Assembly: GCA_023428515.1 (NCBI GenBank)
Contig: JAEYXI010000639.1
Location: forward strand, 1 to 9,986
Length of the DNA stretch: 9,986 nucleotides
Source: Pseudomonadota bacterium
Lineage (GTDB): Bacteria; Pseudomonadota; Alphaproteobacteria; Rhizobiales; Rhizobiaceae
Reading direction: 5' to 3'
Part shown: piece by piece, positions 1-7,496 of the stretch
How the letters are laid out: each line of letters begins with the position of its first letter
How positions within the stretch are numbered: position 1 is the stretch's first letter
The notes under the pieces: model-generated
What the model was told of the DNA's origin: nothing
Databases searched by the model: none
Seen by the model: the letters and a program-made list of their open reading frames with translations, nothing else
Position numbers and translations under genes: made by a program

Positions 1-19
1 CCTCGGGACAAGCCCGAGG
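1..19. repeat. Palindrome at the window edge, probably part of an intergenic repeat
   Basis: CCTCGGG (1-7) and CCCGAGG (13-19) form a perfect 7-bp stem with loop ACAAG, followed by ATGACGG. The pattern CCTCGGG, a short loop, CCCGAGGATGACG recurs between genes in rhizobial chromosomes as far as I recall. The left flank lies outside the window, so the full element cannot be judged, nor whether it ends a neighbouring gene. Confidence 0.5.
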
Positions 20-199
20 ATGACGGACTTCTCCTGTTGCCTCCGTCAATCTCCAGAGCCGGATGCCTTTGGAAGCGCGGATTCTCGTGATCATCTGATC
101 AAAAATGTGGAAACGACTTTCCGCCAACCCATTGATTTCATTCGATAGTGAAAGTAAGTGCCCCGCCGTTTATCCACCCCCCTCAAACCTCCTCGATAA

Positions 200-488
200 T
201 CCCTGGCATCGCTCTCGCGGGAACCTGGTGCGCACCGGGTATCAGGGAGAGCGGGCGGTGACCTCCCACCGTGGAAGCGGTTTCCACGGTCCTGAGGGCG
301 TCCGACAGGCCGGCATGCCGGCAGGCGCGAATGCCTGCGACAGGCAGACGGGGCGGCCGTATGTCTTCTGGCTCTTGACGAGGTCGGGAGATATGGGACC
401 GGTCGACGGGGCGACAGACACCGTGACGGGGGCGGAGGCCCAAAGCCTTCCGCCGCCTGATGCCAAGGGATCAGGCTGGGTCGATGAA
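200..488 (-). ncRNA. Candidate structured RNA, unrecognised family
   Basis: A series of strong inverted repeats with no credible protein frame: GCCTGAT/ATCAGGC (455-461/470-476), GGCGGA-GGC/GCC-T-TCCGCC (431-454, one bulge), GCCTG/CAGGC (333-345), alternatively GCAGGC/GCCTGC (321-338), the 14-bp palindrome GCCGGCATGCCGGC (309-322), ACCGTGGAA/TTCCACGGT (268-290), and CGCTCTC/GAGAGCG (210-216/247-253) enclosing ACCTGGT/ACCGGGT (223-240). A TATAAT box at 500-495 would start a minus-strand transcript near 488. I checked by eye for signatures of RNase P RNA, tmRNA, SRP RNA, 6S RNA and the cobalamin riboswitch and found none. The hairpins are seen; that they belong to one RNA, and the strand and ends, are inferred. 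It could instead be a mosaic of intergenic repeats. Confidence 0.27.
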
Positions 489-494
489 CCACCC

Positions 495-522
495 ATTATA
501 AAAATTAGACTGGTGGTCGCGA
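495..522 (-). promoter_or_regulatory. Possible promoter facing the structured block
   Basis: On the minus strand TATAAT (500-495) is a perfect -10 box inside the AT-rich patch of an otherwise GC-rich region. The -35 position is weak: TCGCGA (522-517) at 16-bp spacing matches TTGACA at three of six bases. A start near 488 would transcribe the inverted-repeat block. The box is seen; its activity is inferred. Confidence 0.27.
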
Positions 523-593
523 CCCTCCCGTCTTCCCGACTTTTCCAAAAGCCAGATCGGAAACGAGGCGTGGCAGCGATGAAGCGCGCCTAT

Positions 594-653
594 CCTCGCC
601 CCCGCAAGCGGGGAGAGGTGGATCGGTCCGAAGGACCGAGACGGAGAGGGGGG
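594..653. repeat. Two-hairpin palindromic element of a Rhizobiales intergenic type
   Basis: Two adjacent hairpins. The first pairs CCCCGC (600-605) with GCGGGG (608-613), extended by CCTC/GAGG at 594-597 and 615-618 across a small mismatch. The second pairs TCGGTCC (623-629) with GGACCGA (633-639) around GAA. A purine-rich GGAGAGGGGGG follows (643-653). The form (GCGGGGAGAGGTGGATCGG, a small palindrome, GAGACGGAGAGGGG) matches, from memory, a repeat scattered between genes in many Rhizobiales. Placed just after the operon's last gene, it could stabilise the mRNA 3' end or slow transcription. The hairpins are visible directly; family membership needs a genome comparison. Confidence 0.6.
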
Positions 654-685
654 ACTAATCGGAAGGAGAAAAAGTGGTTCCGGCC

Positions 686-1636
686 TCAATACCCCGCCTT
701 GCGGTCGACCAGATTCTTCAGCGGTTTGCCGCGCTCGAAGGCATCCATCTGCTCGAGCATCGGCGCCACCAGATAGGAGGGGTCGGAGGTCGCGGCTGCA
801 TGCGGCGTGACGAAGACGCGCGGGTGGTTCCAGAGCGGGCTCGTCTTCGGCAGCGGCTCGACCTCGAACACGTCGAGGCTCGCCTCCTTCAGCGTGCCGT
901 CCTCCAGCGCCTTCAGTATGTCGGCGTCCTTTTGCAACCTGCCGCGCCCGGCATTGATCAGCACGGCGCCGCCAAGCCCGTTGCGTTTCCTGAGCTGCTT
1001 CAGGAGCCTGTAATTGACGATGCCGGTGGTGTCGGCCGTCAGCGGCAGCAGCACGACCAGGATATCGGTCGCGTTGAGGAAAGGCGTCAGGCCCTTTTCG
1101 CCGTGGAAGGTCGCCACATCGGGCATCGTGCGCTCGCTGCGGCTCCAGCCGTTGATGCGGAAGCCGGCGGCGAGAAGCACGCGGGCCGCGGCGCGGCCGA
1201 GCTCGCCGAAACCCATGATCCCCACCGAGATGTCGCCGGCGGGCCGCTGCGGCGCCTCGCGCCAGACCTTCCGCTTCTGCTGTGCCCGGTAGAGCATGCC
1301 CTGGCGGTGATGGTCGAGCACGCGCCACAGCACGTAATCGGTCATGTGCTGCGTGAGGTTTTCGGCAACGACGCGCACGATCGGCACATCGGGAAGCGTC
1401 GGATCGACAAGGATGTGGTCGACGCCGGCGCCGATTGAGAAGATTGCGCGAAGATTGGGAAGCTTCGAGAGAAGATTGCGCCGCTGCTTCCACACCACCG
1501 CATAGGTGATCGAAGGATCGTCGGCGCTCGCGGGCTCGGTCACCACCTCGCGATGCTGCGACAGAAGCTCGTACCACGGCCGCGGGTTCAGCCCCGTCAT
1601 GGCAAGCAGGATGCGTCCCTTTTCTTTCGCAGGCAT
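686..1636 (-). CDS. ghrA: D-2-hydroxyacid dehydrogenase, glyoxylate/hydroxypyruvate reductase A type
   Basis: A 316-residue NAD(P)-dependent D-2-hydroxyacid dehydrogenase, close in length to E. coli GhrA (312). Visible features: substrate loop SIGAGVDH (67-74), Rossmann glycine motif GFGELG (142-147), WSRS (164-167) after the second strand, where Arg suggests NADPH preference, and the catalytic set Arg231 (NAGRG), Glu260 (FEVEPLP) and His279 (TPHAAA). The family reduces glyoxylate to glycolate and hydroxypyruvate to glycerate in the cytoplasm; related enzymes act on other D-2-hydroxyacids, including D-lactate. A strong GGGAGGA site (1640-1646) precedes the ATG, and only 27 bases separate it from the yejF stop, so it is probably the last gene of the operon. 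The family is certain. The true substrate, and whether it serves the transporter's cargo, is not shown by the sequence. Confidence 0.9.
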   Translation of the reverse strand: MPAKEKGRILLAMTGLNPRPWYELLSQHREVVTEPASADDPSITYAVVWKQRRNLLSKLPNLRAIFSIGAGVDHILVDPTLPDVPIVRVVAENLTQHMTDYVLWRVLDHHRQGMLYRAQQKRKVWREAPQRPAGDISVGIMGFGELGRAAARVLLAAGFRINGWSRSERTMPDVATFHGEKGLTPFLNATDILVVLLPLTADTTGIVNYRLLKQLRKRNGLGGAVLINAGRGRLQKDADILKALEDGTLKEASLDVFEVEPLPKTSPLWNHPRVFVTPHAAATSDPSYLVAPMLEQMDAFERGKPLKNLVDRKAGY

Positions 1637-1663
1637 GTTTCCTCCCGGTCCTTTATTGCAGGC

Positions 1664-3292
1664 TTATTCGGTGACGACGCTCGCCGGGGCGGCCTCGATG
1701 CGGAATGCAGCGGATATCAGAGCTCTCGTATAGTCGGTCTGCGGCCGCTCGAAAATCTGCTCCGACGGGCCGTGCTCCACGATCTTGCCATTGCGCATGA
1801 CGATGACGTCATTGGCGAGTGCGCGGACGACCTTGAGGTCGTGGCTGATGAAGAGATAGGCGAGGTCGTGCTTGGCCTGGAGGTCGCGCAGCAGATCGAC
1901 CACCTGCGCCTGCACACTCATATCGAGCGCCGAGGTCGGCTCGTCGAGCATCACGAATTTGGGCTTCAGCACCATGGCGCGCGCGATCGCGATGCGCTGG
2001 CGCTGGCCGCCGGAGAATTCGTGCGGATAGCGGAAACGGGTTTCGGGATCGAGACCGACCTCCTTCAGCACGGCGACGACACGGCCGTCGCGCTCGTCGG
2101 CCGACAGCTTGGGCTCGTGGATGGCAAGCCCCTCCTCGATGATCTCCGACACCGACATGCGGGGGCTGAGCGACCCGAACGGATCCTGGAAGACGATCTG
2201 CAGCTCGCGGCGCAACGGTCGCATGGCGCTGAAGGAAAGCTTGTCGATCTCGTGCCCGTTGAAATTGATGCGGCCTTCCGACGAGATCATGCGGGCGAGC
2301 GCGAGGCCGAGCGTCGTTTTGCCGGAACCGGATTCGCCGACCACGCCGAGCGTCTGCCCGGCGCGCACGGTGACGTCGATGCCGTCGACCGCCTTCACAT
2401 GGTCGACCACTTTGCGGAAGAAACCCTGCTTGATCGGGAACCAGACCTTCACGTCGGTCCCCGACATCACCGTCTTCGCCGAAGCATCGGCCGCCGGCGG
2501 CTTACCCTTCGGTTCGGCAGCGAGCAGGTGGCGCGTATATTCATGTTGGGGATTGTCGAAGATTTCCTTCGTCGGTCCGGTCTCGACGATCTTGCCCTTG
2601 GTCATCACGCAGACGCGGTCGGCGATCTTCCTGACGATGCCGAGGTCGTGGGTGATGAAGAGCATCGACATGCCCTTCTTCGCCTTGAGCTTCGCCAGCA
2701 GTTCGAGGATTTGCGCCTGCACCGTGACGTCGAGCGCCGTCGTCGGCTCGTCGGCGATCAAGAGGTCGGGCTCGTTGGCAAGCGCCATGGCGATCATGAC
2801 GCGCTGGCGCTGGCCGCCGGAGAGCTGATGCGGATAGGCGCCGAGCCGCTTTTCCGGTTCGCGGATGCCGACTTCCTTCAGCAGTTCCAGCGTGCGCTCG
2901 CGGCCCTGCTTTTCGCGCATGCCCTGGTGGAGCGAGAGGATTTCCATGATCTGCTGCTCGATCGTGTGCAGCGGATTGAGCGAGGTCATCGGCTCCTGGA
3001 AGATCATGGTGATCTTGTTGCCGCGCACGCGGCGCAACTCGTTCTCGCCGAGCGCAAGCAGGTTCTTGCCCTCGAAGAGTATTTGACCCGAGGGATGGCT
3101 TGCCGGCGGATAGGGAAGAAGCTTCAGAACCGACAGCGCCGAGACCGACTTGCCGGAGCCGGACTCGCCGACCAGCGCCAGCGTCTCGCCCTTGGCGATA
3201 TCGAAGGAAATATGATCGACCGCGGTGGAGGTCTTGCCGCCCTGCTCGAAGGCGACGGAGAGGTCGCGGACGGAGAGAAGGGGCTCGCTCAC
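1664..3292 (-). CDS. yejF: Yej ABC transporter double ATPase YejF
   Basis: A 542-residue fusion of two ABC ATPase domains, the normal YejF design. Domain 1: Walker A GESGSGKS (42-49), Q-loop Gln99, signature LSGGQ (157-161), Walker B LLIADE (177-182), H-loop His215. Domain 2: Walker A GESGSGKT (319-326), Q-loop Gln369, signature FSGGQ (426-430, Phe for the usual Leu), Walker B FVMLDE (446-451). Both sites look intact, so both should hydrolyse ATP. A Lys/Ala/Pro-rich linker (about 260-275) joins them, after the HEYTRHLL motif typical of oligopeptide ABC ATPases. The start codon is GTG, overlapping the yejE stop (GTGA), with AGGAAG 8 bases upstream. It energises import through YejB/YejE from the cytoplasmic side. 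Confidence 0.97.
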   Translation of the reverse strand: MSEPLLSVRDLSVAFEQGGKTSTAVDHISFDIAKGETLALVGESGSGKSVSALSVLKLLPYPPASHPSGQILFEGKNLLALGENELRRVRGNKITMIFQEPMTSLNPLHTIEQQIMEILSLHQGMREKQGRERTLELLKEVGIREPEKRLGAYPHQLSGGQRQRVMIAMALANEPDLLIADEPTTALDVTVQAQILELLAKLKAKKGMSMLFITHDLGIVRKIADRVCVMTKGKIVETGPTKEIFDNPQHEYTRHLLAAEPKGKPPAADASAKTVMSGTDVKVWFPIKQGFFRKVVDHVKAVDGIDVTVRAGQTLGVVGESGSGKTTLGLALARMISSEGRINFNGHEIDKLSFSAMRPLRRELQIVFQDPFGSLSPRMSVSEIIEEGLAIHEPKLSADERDGRVVAVLKEVGLDPETRFRYPHEFSGGQRQRIAIARAMVLKPKFVMLDEPTSALDMSVQAQVVDLLRDLQAKHDLAYLFISHDLKVVRALANDVIVMRNGKIVEHGPSEQIFERPQTDYTRALISAAFRIEAAPASVVTE

Positions 3293-4425
3293 TTGAACGT
3301 CTTCCTGGGATCAAAGGCGTCACGCGTCGCCTCGCCGACAAAGATCAGCAGCGACAGCATCAGCGAGATGACGACGAAGCCCGAGATGCCGAGCCATGGG
3401 GCATTGAGGTTGCGCTGGCCCTGGCGCAGCAGTTCGCCGAGCGAGGCCGAACCCGGCGGCAGGCCGAAGCCGAGGAAGTCGAGCGAGGTCAGCGTGGTGA
3501 TCGAGCCGTTGAGGATGAAGGGCAGGAAGGTCAGCGTCGCCACCATCGCGTTGGGCAGGAGATGACGGCGCATGATCGTCCCGTTCGAGACACCAAGCGC
3601 GCGCGCGGCGTTCACATATTCGAAATTGCGCGCACGCAGGAACTCCGCTCGCACCACGCCGACAAACGCTGTCCACGAAAAGAGCAGCATCAGCCCAAGC
3701 AGGATGAAGAAGCCGGGAGGCAGAACGGCGGCGACGATGAGCAGGAGATAGAGGACGGGGATCGCGGTCCATATCTCGATGAAGCGCTGGAAAAGAAGGT
3801 CGGTCAGCCCGCCGAAATAGCCCTGCACCGCGCCGGCCGAGACGCCGATGACCGCTGAGCCGAGCGTGAGGATGAGGCCGAAGAGCACGGAGACGCGAAA
3901 GCCGTAGATGACGCGGGCGAGCACGTCGCGCGCCTGGTCGTCGGTGCCGAGCCAGTTCCAGTTGCCGATTGTGCAGTTCGGATCGTCGACGCCTTGCGGG
4001 TAGGCCCTGCAGCGCGTTTCCCTGTCGTAGAGCCAGGACGGTTTTGCCGGAGCTGCTGACGGAATCTGGTTGTTGACCGTCCGGTAGGAATAGCGGATCG
4101 GCGGCCAGATCAACCAGCCATTTGCCTGGATCTCGTCCTGGATCACCGGGTCGCGATAATCGGTGACGGCATAGAAGCCGCCGAATTTTTCCTCGGGATA
4201 ATCGATCGCCACGGGGAAGAGCAACTCGCCCTTGTAGAAGGCGAGAAGCGGCCGGTCGTTGGCGATCAGCTCCGAAAACAGCGACAGGACGAAAAGCACG
4301 AGGAATATCCAGAGCGACCAGTAGCCGCGCCGGTTGGCCTTGAAGTTGGCCCAGCGCCGCTGGTTGAGCGGCGAGAGCCACGGCCGCTTCTGCTTCAGCG
4401 GAGGCACATCGGCGACAGCCGTCAT
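3289..4425 (-). CDS. yejE: Yej ABC transporter permease YejE
   Basis: A 378-residue permease of the DppC/OppC type, the partner of YejB. The N-terminal [17 protein letters not shown] and the first helix match E. coli YejE closely, as do GWLIWPPIR and NWLGTDD. Membrane segments follow, with the EAA loop at about 270-293 ([11 protein letters not shown]...LLPNA) and the conserved [17 protein letters not shown] and [10 protein letters not shown]. It is some 35 residues longer than E. coli YejE; much of the difference is a periplasmic insert of roughly 25 residues before NWLGTDD that carries two cysteines (Cys139, Cys151), absent from the E. coli protein as I remember it. A GGAGGG ribosome binding site lies 4 bases before the ATG, inside yejB. 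The stop overlaps the yejF start by four bases. Confidence 0.97.
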   Translation of the reverse strand: MTAVADVPPLKQKRPWLSPLNQRRWANFKANRRGYWSLWIFLVLFVLSLFSELIANDRPLLAFYKGELLFPVAIDYPEEKFGGFYAVTDYRDPVIQDEIQANGWLIWPPIRYSYRTVNNQIPSAAPAKPSWLYDRETRCRAYPQGVDDPNCTIGNWNWLGTDDQARDVLARVIYGFRVSVLFGLILTLGSAVIGVSAGAVQGYFGGLTDLLFQRFIEIWTAIPVLYLLLIVAAVLPPGFFILLGLMLLFSWTAFVGVVRAEFLRARNFEYVNAARALGVSNGTIMRRHLLPNAMVATLTFLPFILNGSITTLTSLDFLGFGLPPGSASLGELLRQGQRNLNAPWLGISGFVVISLMLSLLIFVGEATRDAFDPRKTFK

Positions 4426-5522
4426 ACGTCCCTCCGCTCGAAGTCGATGCGCGGATCGATCCAGGTGTAGAGGAGGTCGGAGATCAGGCTGACGAACAGG
4501 CCGATGAGCGAGAAGATGTAGAGGTTGGCGAAGACGACCGGATAGTCGCGGTCGATCACCGAGCGGAAGCCGAGCAGGCCGAGACCGTCGAGCGAGAAGA
4601 TGTTCTCGATGAGCAGCGATCCCGTGAAGAAAGCCGAGATGAAAGCGCCGGGGAAGCCCGCAATGATGATCAGCATCGCATTGCGGAAGACATGCCCGTA
4701 GAGCACCTGCCGCTCGGACAGACCCTTGGCCCGCGCCGTCACGACATACTGCTTGCGTATCTCGTCAAGGAAGGAGTTCTTCGTCAGCAGCGTAGTCGTG
4801 GCGAACGCCGACAGCACCATCGCCGTCAGCGGCAGAGCGAGGTGCCAGAAATAGTCGATGATTTTTTCCCACCAGCTCAACTGGTCGAAATTGTCGGAGG
4901 TCAGTCCGCGCAGCGGAAACCAGTCGAAGAAGGAGCCGCCGGCGAAGAACACCATCAGCATGATGGCGAAGAGGAAGCCGGGAATTGCATAGCCGACGAT
5001 GACGATCGCGCTGGTCCACACATCGAAGGCCGAGCCGTCCTTGACCGCCTTGCGGATGCCGAGCGGGATCGAGATCAGGTAGGAGATCAGCGTGATCCAG
5101 AGGCCGATCGAGATCGACACCGGCATCTTCTCGAGGATCAGCTGCACGACGGAGATGTCGCGGAAATAGCTGTCGCCGAAGTCGAAGCGCGCATAGTTCC
5201 ACAGCATCAGGCCGAAGCGTTCGAGCGGCGGCTTGTCGAAGCCGAACTGCTGTTCGAGCTTGGCGATGAATTCAGGATCGAGGCCCTGCGCGCCGCGGTA
5301 TTTCGACGAGGTCTCGCTGGCATCGCCGAAATTGTCCTGGCCGCCCAGCCCATCGCCTCCACCGCCTGAAAGGGGATCGCCCCCGCTCTGGCCGGTGAGT
5401 TTGGCGATCACCTGCTCGACCGGACCGCCCGGCGCGAACTGGATGTCGACGAAGGAAATCGCCATGATGCCGAACAGGGTCGGGATCATCAGAAGGATGC
5501 GCCGGAGGATATAGGCGGCCAT
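4422..5522 (-). CDS. yejB: Yej ABC transporter permease YejB
   Basis: A 366-residue inner-membrane permease of the DppB/OppB type, almost the length of E. coli YejB and similar to it throughout. It starts [18 protein letters not shown], the first membrane helix, followed by FAPGGPVEQ. Residues 44-66 are a Gly/Asp-rich flexible periplasmic segment that E. coli YejB also has in similar form. The permease domain then contains [19 protein letters not shown] and the cytoplasmic EAA loop ([13 protein letters not shown]...FRNA, 258-282) that docks on the ATPase. It ends DPRIDFE, typical of YejB. Half of the translocation pore, paired with YejE. Its TGA overlaps the yejE ATG by four bases (ATGA), pointing to coupled translation and 1:1 synthesis. 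Confidence 0.97.
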   Translation of the reverse strand: MAAYILRRILLMIPTLFGIMAISFVDIQFAPGGPVEQVIAKLTGQSGGDPLSGGGGDGLGGQDNFGDASETSSKYRGAQGLDPEFIAKLEQQFGFDKPPLERFGLMLWNYARFDFGDSYFRDISVVQLILEKMPVSISIGLWITLISYLISIPLGIRKAVKDGSAFDVWTSAIVIVGYAIPGFLFAIMLMVFFAGGSFFDWFPLRGLTSDNFDQLSWWEKIIDYFWHLALPLTAMVLSAFATTTLLTKNSFLDEIRKQYVVTARAKGLSERQVLYGHVFRNAMLIIIAGFPGAFISAFFTGSLLIENIFSLDGLGLLGFRSVIDRDYPVVFANLYIFSLIGLFVSLISDLLYTWIDPRIDFERRDV

Positions 5523-5609
5523 CAGGAAGACGCTCCCACGACGACAGATGCCTCAAGCCCGGCGACCGAGCGACAGGCATGCTGTTGCGCCGTCCCGCCA
5601 GATCGTGCC
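5523..5609 (-). other. 87-nt spacer between the binding proteins and the permease genes
   Basis: This is the only sizeable gap inside the operon. It holds the yejB ribosome binding site (GGGAG about 10 bases before the ATG) and a weak inverted repeat (ATGCCT at 5548-5553 with AGGCAT at 5575-5580, 21-base loop). There is no T-run, so no terminator is called. A gap here may allow different expression of binding proteins and membrane components, which is common in ABC importer operons; that role is inferred. Confidence 0.4.
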
Positions 5610-7496
5610 TCAGGCTTTACCAATCGCCGCCGCCTTGTCCTTGTCGAACCACCACATCGTCTCAACCGGGAAGCCGTAGTCCGGCTTCGGCTCGACGAAA
5701 CCGAACATGTCCCAGAATGCGGCCCGGTGATTCGCCGAATACCAATTTGGAATCCAGTCCATGCGCGCGCGCAAGACCCGGTCGAGCGCACGCATCGCCA
5801 CAATAAGCTCCTCGCGGCTCTGTGCGTTGCCGGCGGCGGCGACCAGCCTGTCGATCGCCGGGCTGGCGGTACCGGGCAGATTGCGCGAACCGGAAATGGA
5901 GGCCGAGCGGGAATGGAAAAGATTCTCGAGCGTGCTCGGGGTTGGCGTTGCCGGTAACTGCAGTGCGAGGCTGGTCATGTCGAAATCGAAATCGTTCTGC
6001 CGGACGGCATATTGTGCGGGGTCCACCTGGCGGATCGAGGCGTCGACGCCGACGGCCCGCAAGTTCTCCACGAAGGGCGAATCGATGCGCACAAAAACCT
6101 CGTCATTGACGAGGATCTCGAGCTTGAGGCGTTCGCCTTTTTCGTTTTGGACCAGCGAACCCTGCCGCTTCCAGCCCGCCTCGGCCAGCAGTCGGGACGC
6201 TTCGCCCAAAAGCTTCCGGTCGCGACCCGACGCATTGGAGACCGGCTGCATCACGGCCTCGCCGAAGACCTCCTCGGAAACCTCGCCGCGGAGCGGCTCG
6301 AGCAGGGCTAGTTCTTCCGGCGAAGGCGTGCCCTCGGCGACGAACTCCGACTGCTGGAAGCAGGACTGCGACCGCTCGTAGAGGCCGTAGAAAAGACTTC
6401 TGTTGGTCCATTCGAAGTCGAAGCAGAGCGCGATGGCGCGGCGCACACGGTGATCCCGCAGTTGCGGACGACGCTGGTTGACTGCCCAGCCCTGCAGCTT
6501 GGGGCGCTTCTCCTCGGGAAACTCGCGCTTGACCACCTTGCCGTCACTGAGCGCCGGGAAGTCGTAGCCGGTCGCCCAGACGCGCGAGGTGAATTCTTGG
6601 CGATAGGTCACGTCGCCTTTCTTGAAGGCTTCGAAGCCGGCCTGCCGGTCGCGATAGACATCGATGCGGATCGTATCGAAATTGTTGAAGCCGCGATTGA
6701 CCGGCAGATCGCGCGCCCAATAATCCTCGACGCGCTCGTAGACGATCGTCTGACCGGCAGACACGCGTTGCACCCTGTAGGCGCCGGAACCGAGCGGCGC
6801 GACAAGCTGCGAACTGTCGAACGGATGGTCGGAGAACCAAGCCTTCGAGATGACTGGGTAGGCGGCGACTGTAAGGATCGTGCTCGACGATTGTTTGCCC
6901 GAGAAGGCGAGGCGCACGGTCGCCGGATCGATCGCCTCGGCGCCGGTCATTTCAGCGAGCGGCAGCGAAAGCTGCGGGTGGCCCTTGTCTTTTAGGATCG
7001 TGTAGGTGAAGGCGACGTCTTCCGCCGTGAGCGGGCTGCCGTCATGCCATCGCGCCTCCGGCCGCAGCTTGAACGTGAAGCTGTTGCGGTCGGCCGAGAT
7101 CGTCACCGTTTCCGCCAGCAGTCCGTAGAGGGCATCCGGCTCGTCGAGCGCCGACGCCATGAGTGCGTCGTGGCAGAGTTCCATGCGCGGCGGTGCGTCG
7201 CCGGTCAAAACGAAACTGTTCAGCGTGTTGAAGGTCGTGACGTTCTGGTTGTAGAGCCAGTTGGGCGGCGAGAAATTGATCGCACCGCCTTTCGGCGCAT
7301 CGGGGTTGAGATAGTCGAAATGCGTGAAGTCCGGCGGGTATTTCAGGTCGCCGAAAGCCGACAGCCCATGCAGCGGCGTGTCGGTCGGGCTCGCCGCCCA
7401 GGTGCGACCCGGCAGAAGTGGCGCCGCTGCAGCGCCAGCCGCCAGCGCGAGAAAGTTGCGCCGTCCGATTTTCAGCGCTTGCCCCCGCACGCGCAT
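5610..7496 (-). CDS. yejA2: Periplasmic solute-binding protein of the Yej transporter, second copy (Tat signal)
   Basis: A 628-residue family 5 binding protein. The N-terminus has a twin-arginine signal: GRRNFLAL (Arg12-Arg13), a hydrophobic alanine-rich stretch, and a likely cleavage after TWA (residue 34). This contrasts with the Sec signal of the upstream paralogue. Shared blocks are FDYLNPDAPKGG (60-71), RWHDG (149-153), VEDYWARDLPVNRG, RVRRAIALCFDFEW and the C-terminal FWDMFGF...WWFDKDKAA. In the second lobe (FDFEW..R.LFY through the PVSN..GRD region) it resembles E. coli YejA more than the first copy does. Three cysteines are present, whereas the first copy has none. The ATG shares one base with the yejA1 stop (TGATG), indicating coupled translation. 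The likely role is ligand capture for YejBEF, probably with a specificity different from the first copy. An 87-base gap follows before yejB. Confidence 0.92.
   Translation of the reverse strand: MRVRGQALKIGRRNFLALAAGAAAAPLLPGRTWAASPTDTPLHGLSAFGDLKYPPDFTHFDYLNPDAPKGGAINFSPPNWLYNQNVTTFNTLNSFVLTGDAPPRMELCHDALMASALDEPDALYGLLAETVTISADRNSFTFKLRPEARWHDGSPLTAEDVAFTYTILKDKGHPQLSLPLAEMTGAEAIDPATVRLAFSGKQSSSTILTVAAYPVISKAWFSDHPFDSSQLVAPLGSGAYRVQRVSAGQTIVYERVEDYWARDLPVNRGFNNFDTIRIDVYRDRQAGFEAFKKGDVTYRQEFTSRVWATGYDFPALSDGKVVKREFPEEKRPKLQGWAVNQRRPQLRDHRVRRAIALCFDFEWTNRSLFYGLYERSQSCFQQSEFVAEGTPSPEELALLEPLRGEVSEEVFGEAVMQPVSNASGRDRKLLGEASRLLAEAGWKRQGSLVQNEKGERLKLEILVNDEVFVRIDSPFVENLRAVGVDASIRQVDPAQYAVRQNDFDFDMTSLALQLPATPTPSTLENLFHSRSASISGSRNLPGTASPAIDRLVAAAGNAQSREELIVAMRALDRVLRARMDWIPNWYSANHRAAFWDMFGFVEPKPDYGFPVETMWWFDKDKAAAIGKA

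Larger units (their letters stand above)
1..685. other. 685-nt stretch without a credible protein gene
   Basis: Open frames exist on both strands, as expected at this GC content, but those examined give Arg/Pro/Ser-rich translations with no recognisable domain and no good ribosome binding site. The stretch contains a palindrome at the edge (1-19), an inverted-repeat-dense block (about 200-476), an AT-rich patch with a TATAAT box on the minus strand (495-500), and a two-hairpin element (594-653) downstream of the dehydrogenase. No T-tailed terminator is visible directly after the dehydrogenase stop at 686. Confidence 0.7.

Noticed and set aside
101..122. Possible terminator on the minus strand (GGAAA/TTTCC with five T after it)
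   Set aside because: The stem is only 5 bp and A/T-rich, too weak to call. It is mentioned only as a possible end for the candidate RNA.
170..178. TTATCCACC, one base from the DnaA box TTATCCACA
   Set aside because: Only one good match, no cluster of boxes, and no replication genes nearby. A single near-match is expected by chance and does not support an origin.
455..490. CTGATG followed further on by GATGAA, suggesting a hammerhead ribozyme
   Set aside because: The conserved CUGAUGA core and the GAAA after stem II are not present in the right arrangement.
242..496. 84-codon minus-strand open frame starting at an ATG inside the TATAAT patch, and overlapping frames at 183-443 and 91-492
   Set aside because: No ribosome binding site precedes the ATG. 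The translations are Pro/Ser/Arg-rich with no recognised motif, and the underlying DNA is dominated by inverted repeats. A conserved small protein cannot be fully excluded without comparing synonymous changes in relatives.
1553..3565. Very long plus-strand frame (about 670 codons) opposite yejF
   Set aside because: It is the antisense shadow of yejF in a high-GC gene: the translation is rich in Arg, His, Asp and Leu with no domain, while the minus strand shows both ATPase motif sets intact. The same holds for the plus-strand frames at 674-1438, 3100-3858, 4692-5369 and 8414-9361.
5548..5580. Inverted repeat ATGCCT/AGGCAT in the yejA2-yejB gap as an attenuator or terminator
   Set aside because: The stem is 6 bp with a 21-base loop and no T-run, within what chance gives at this composition.
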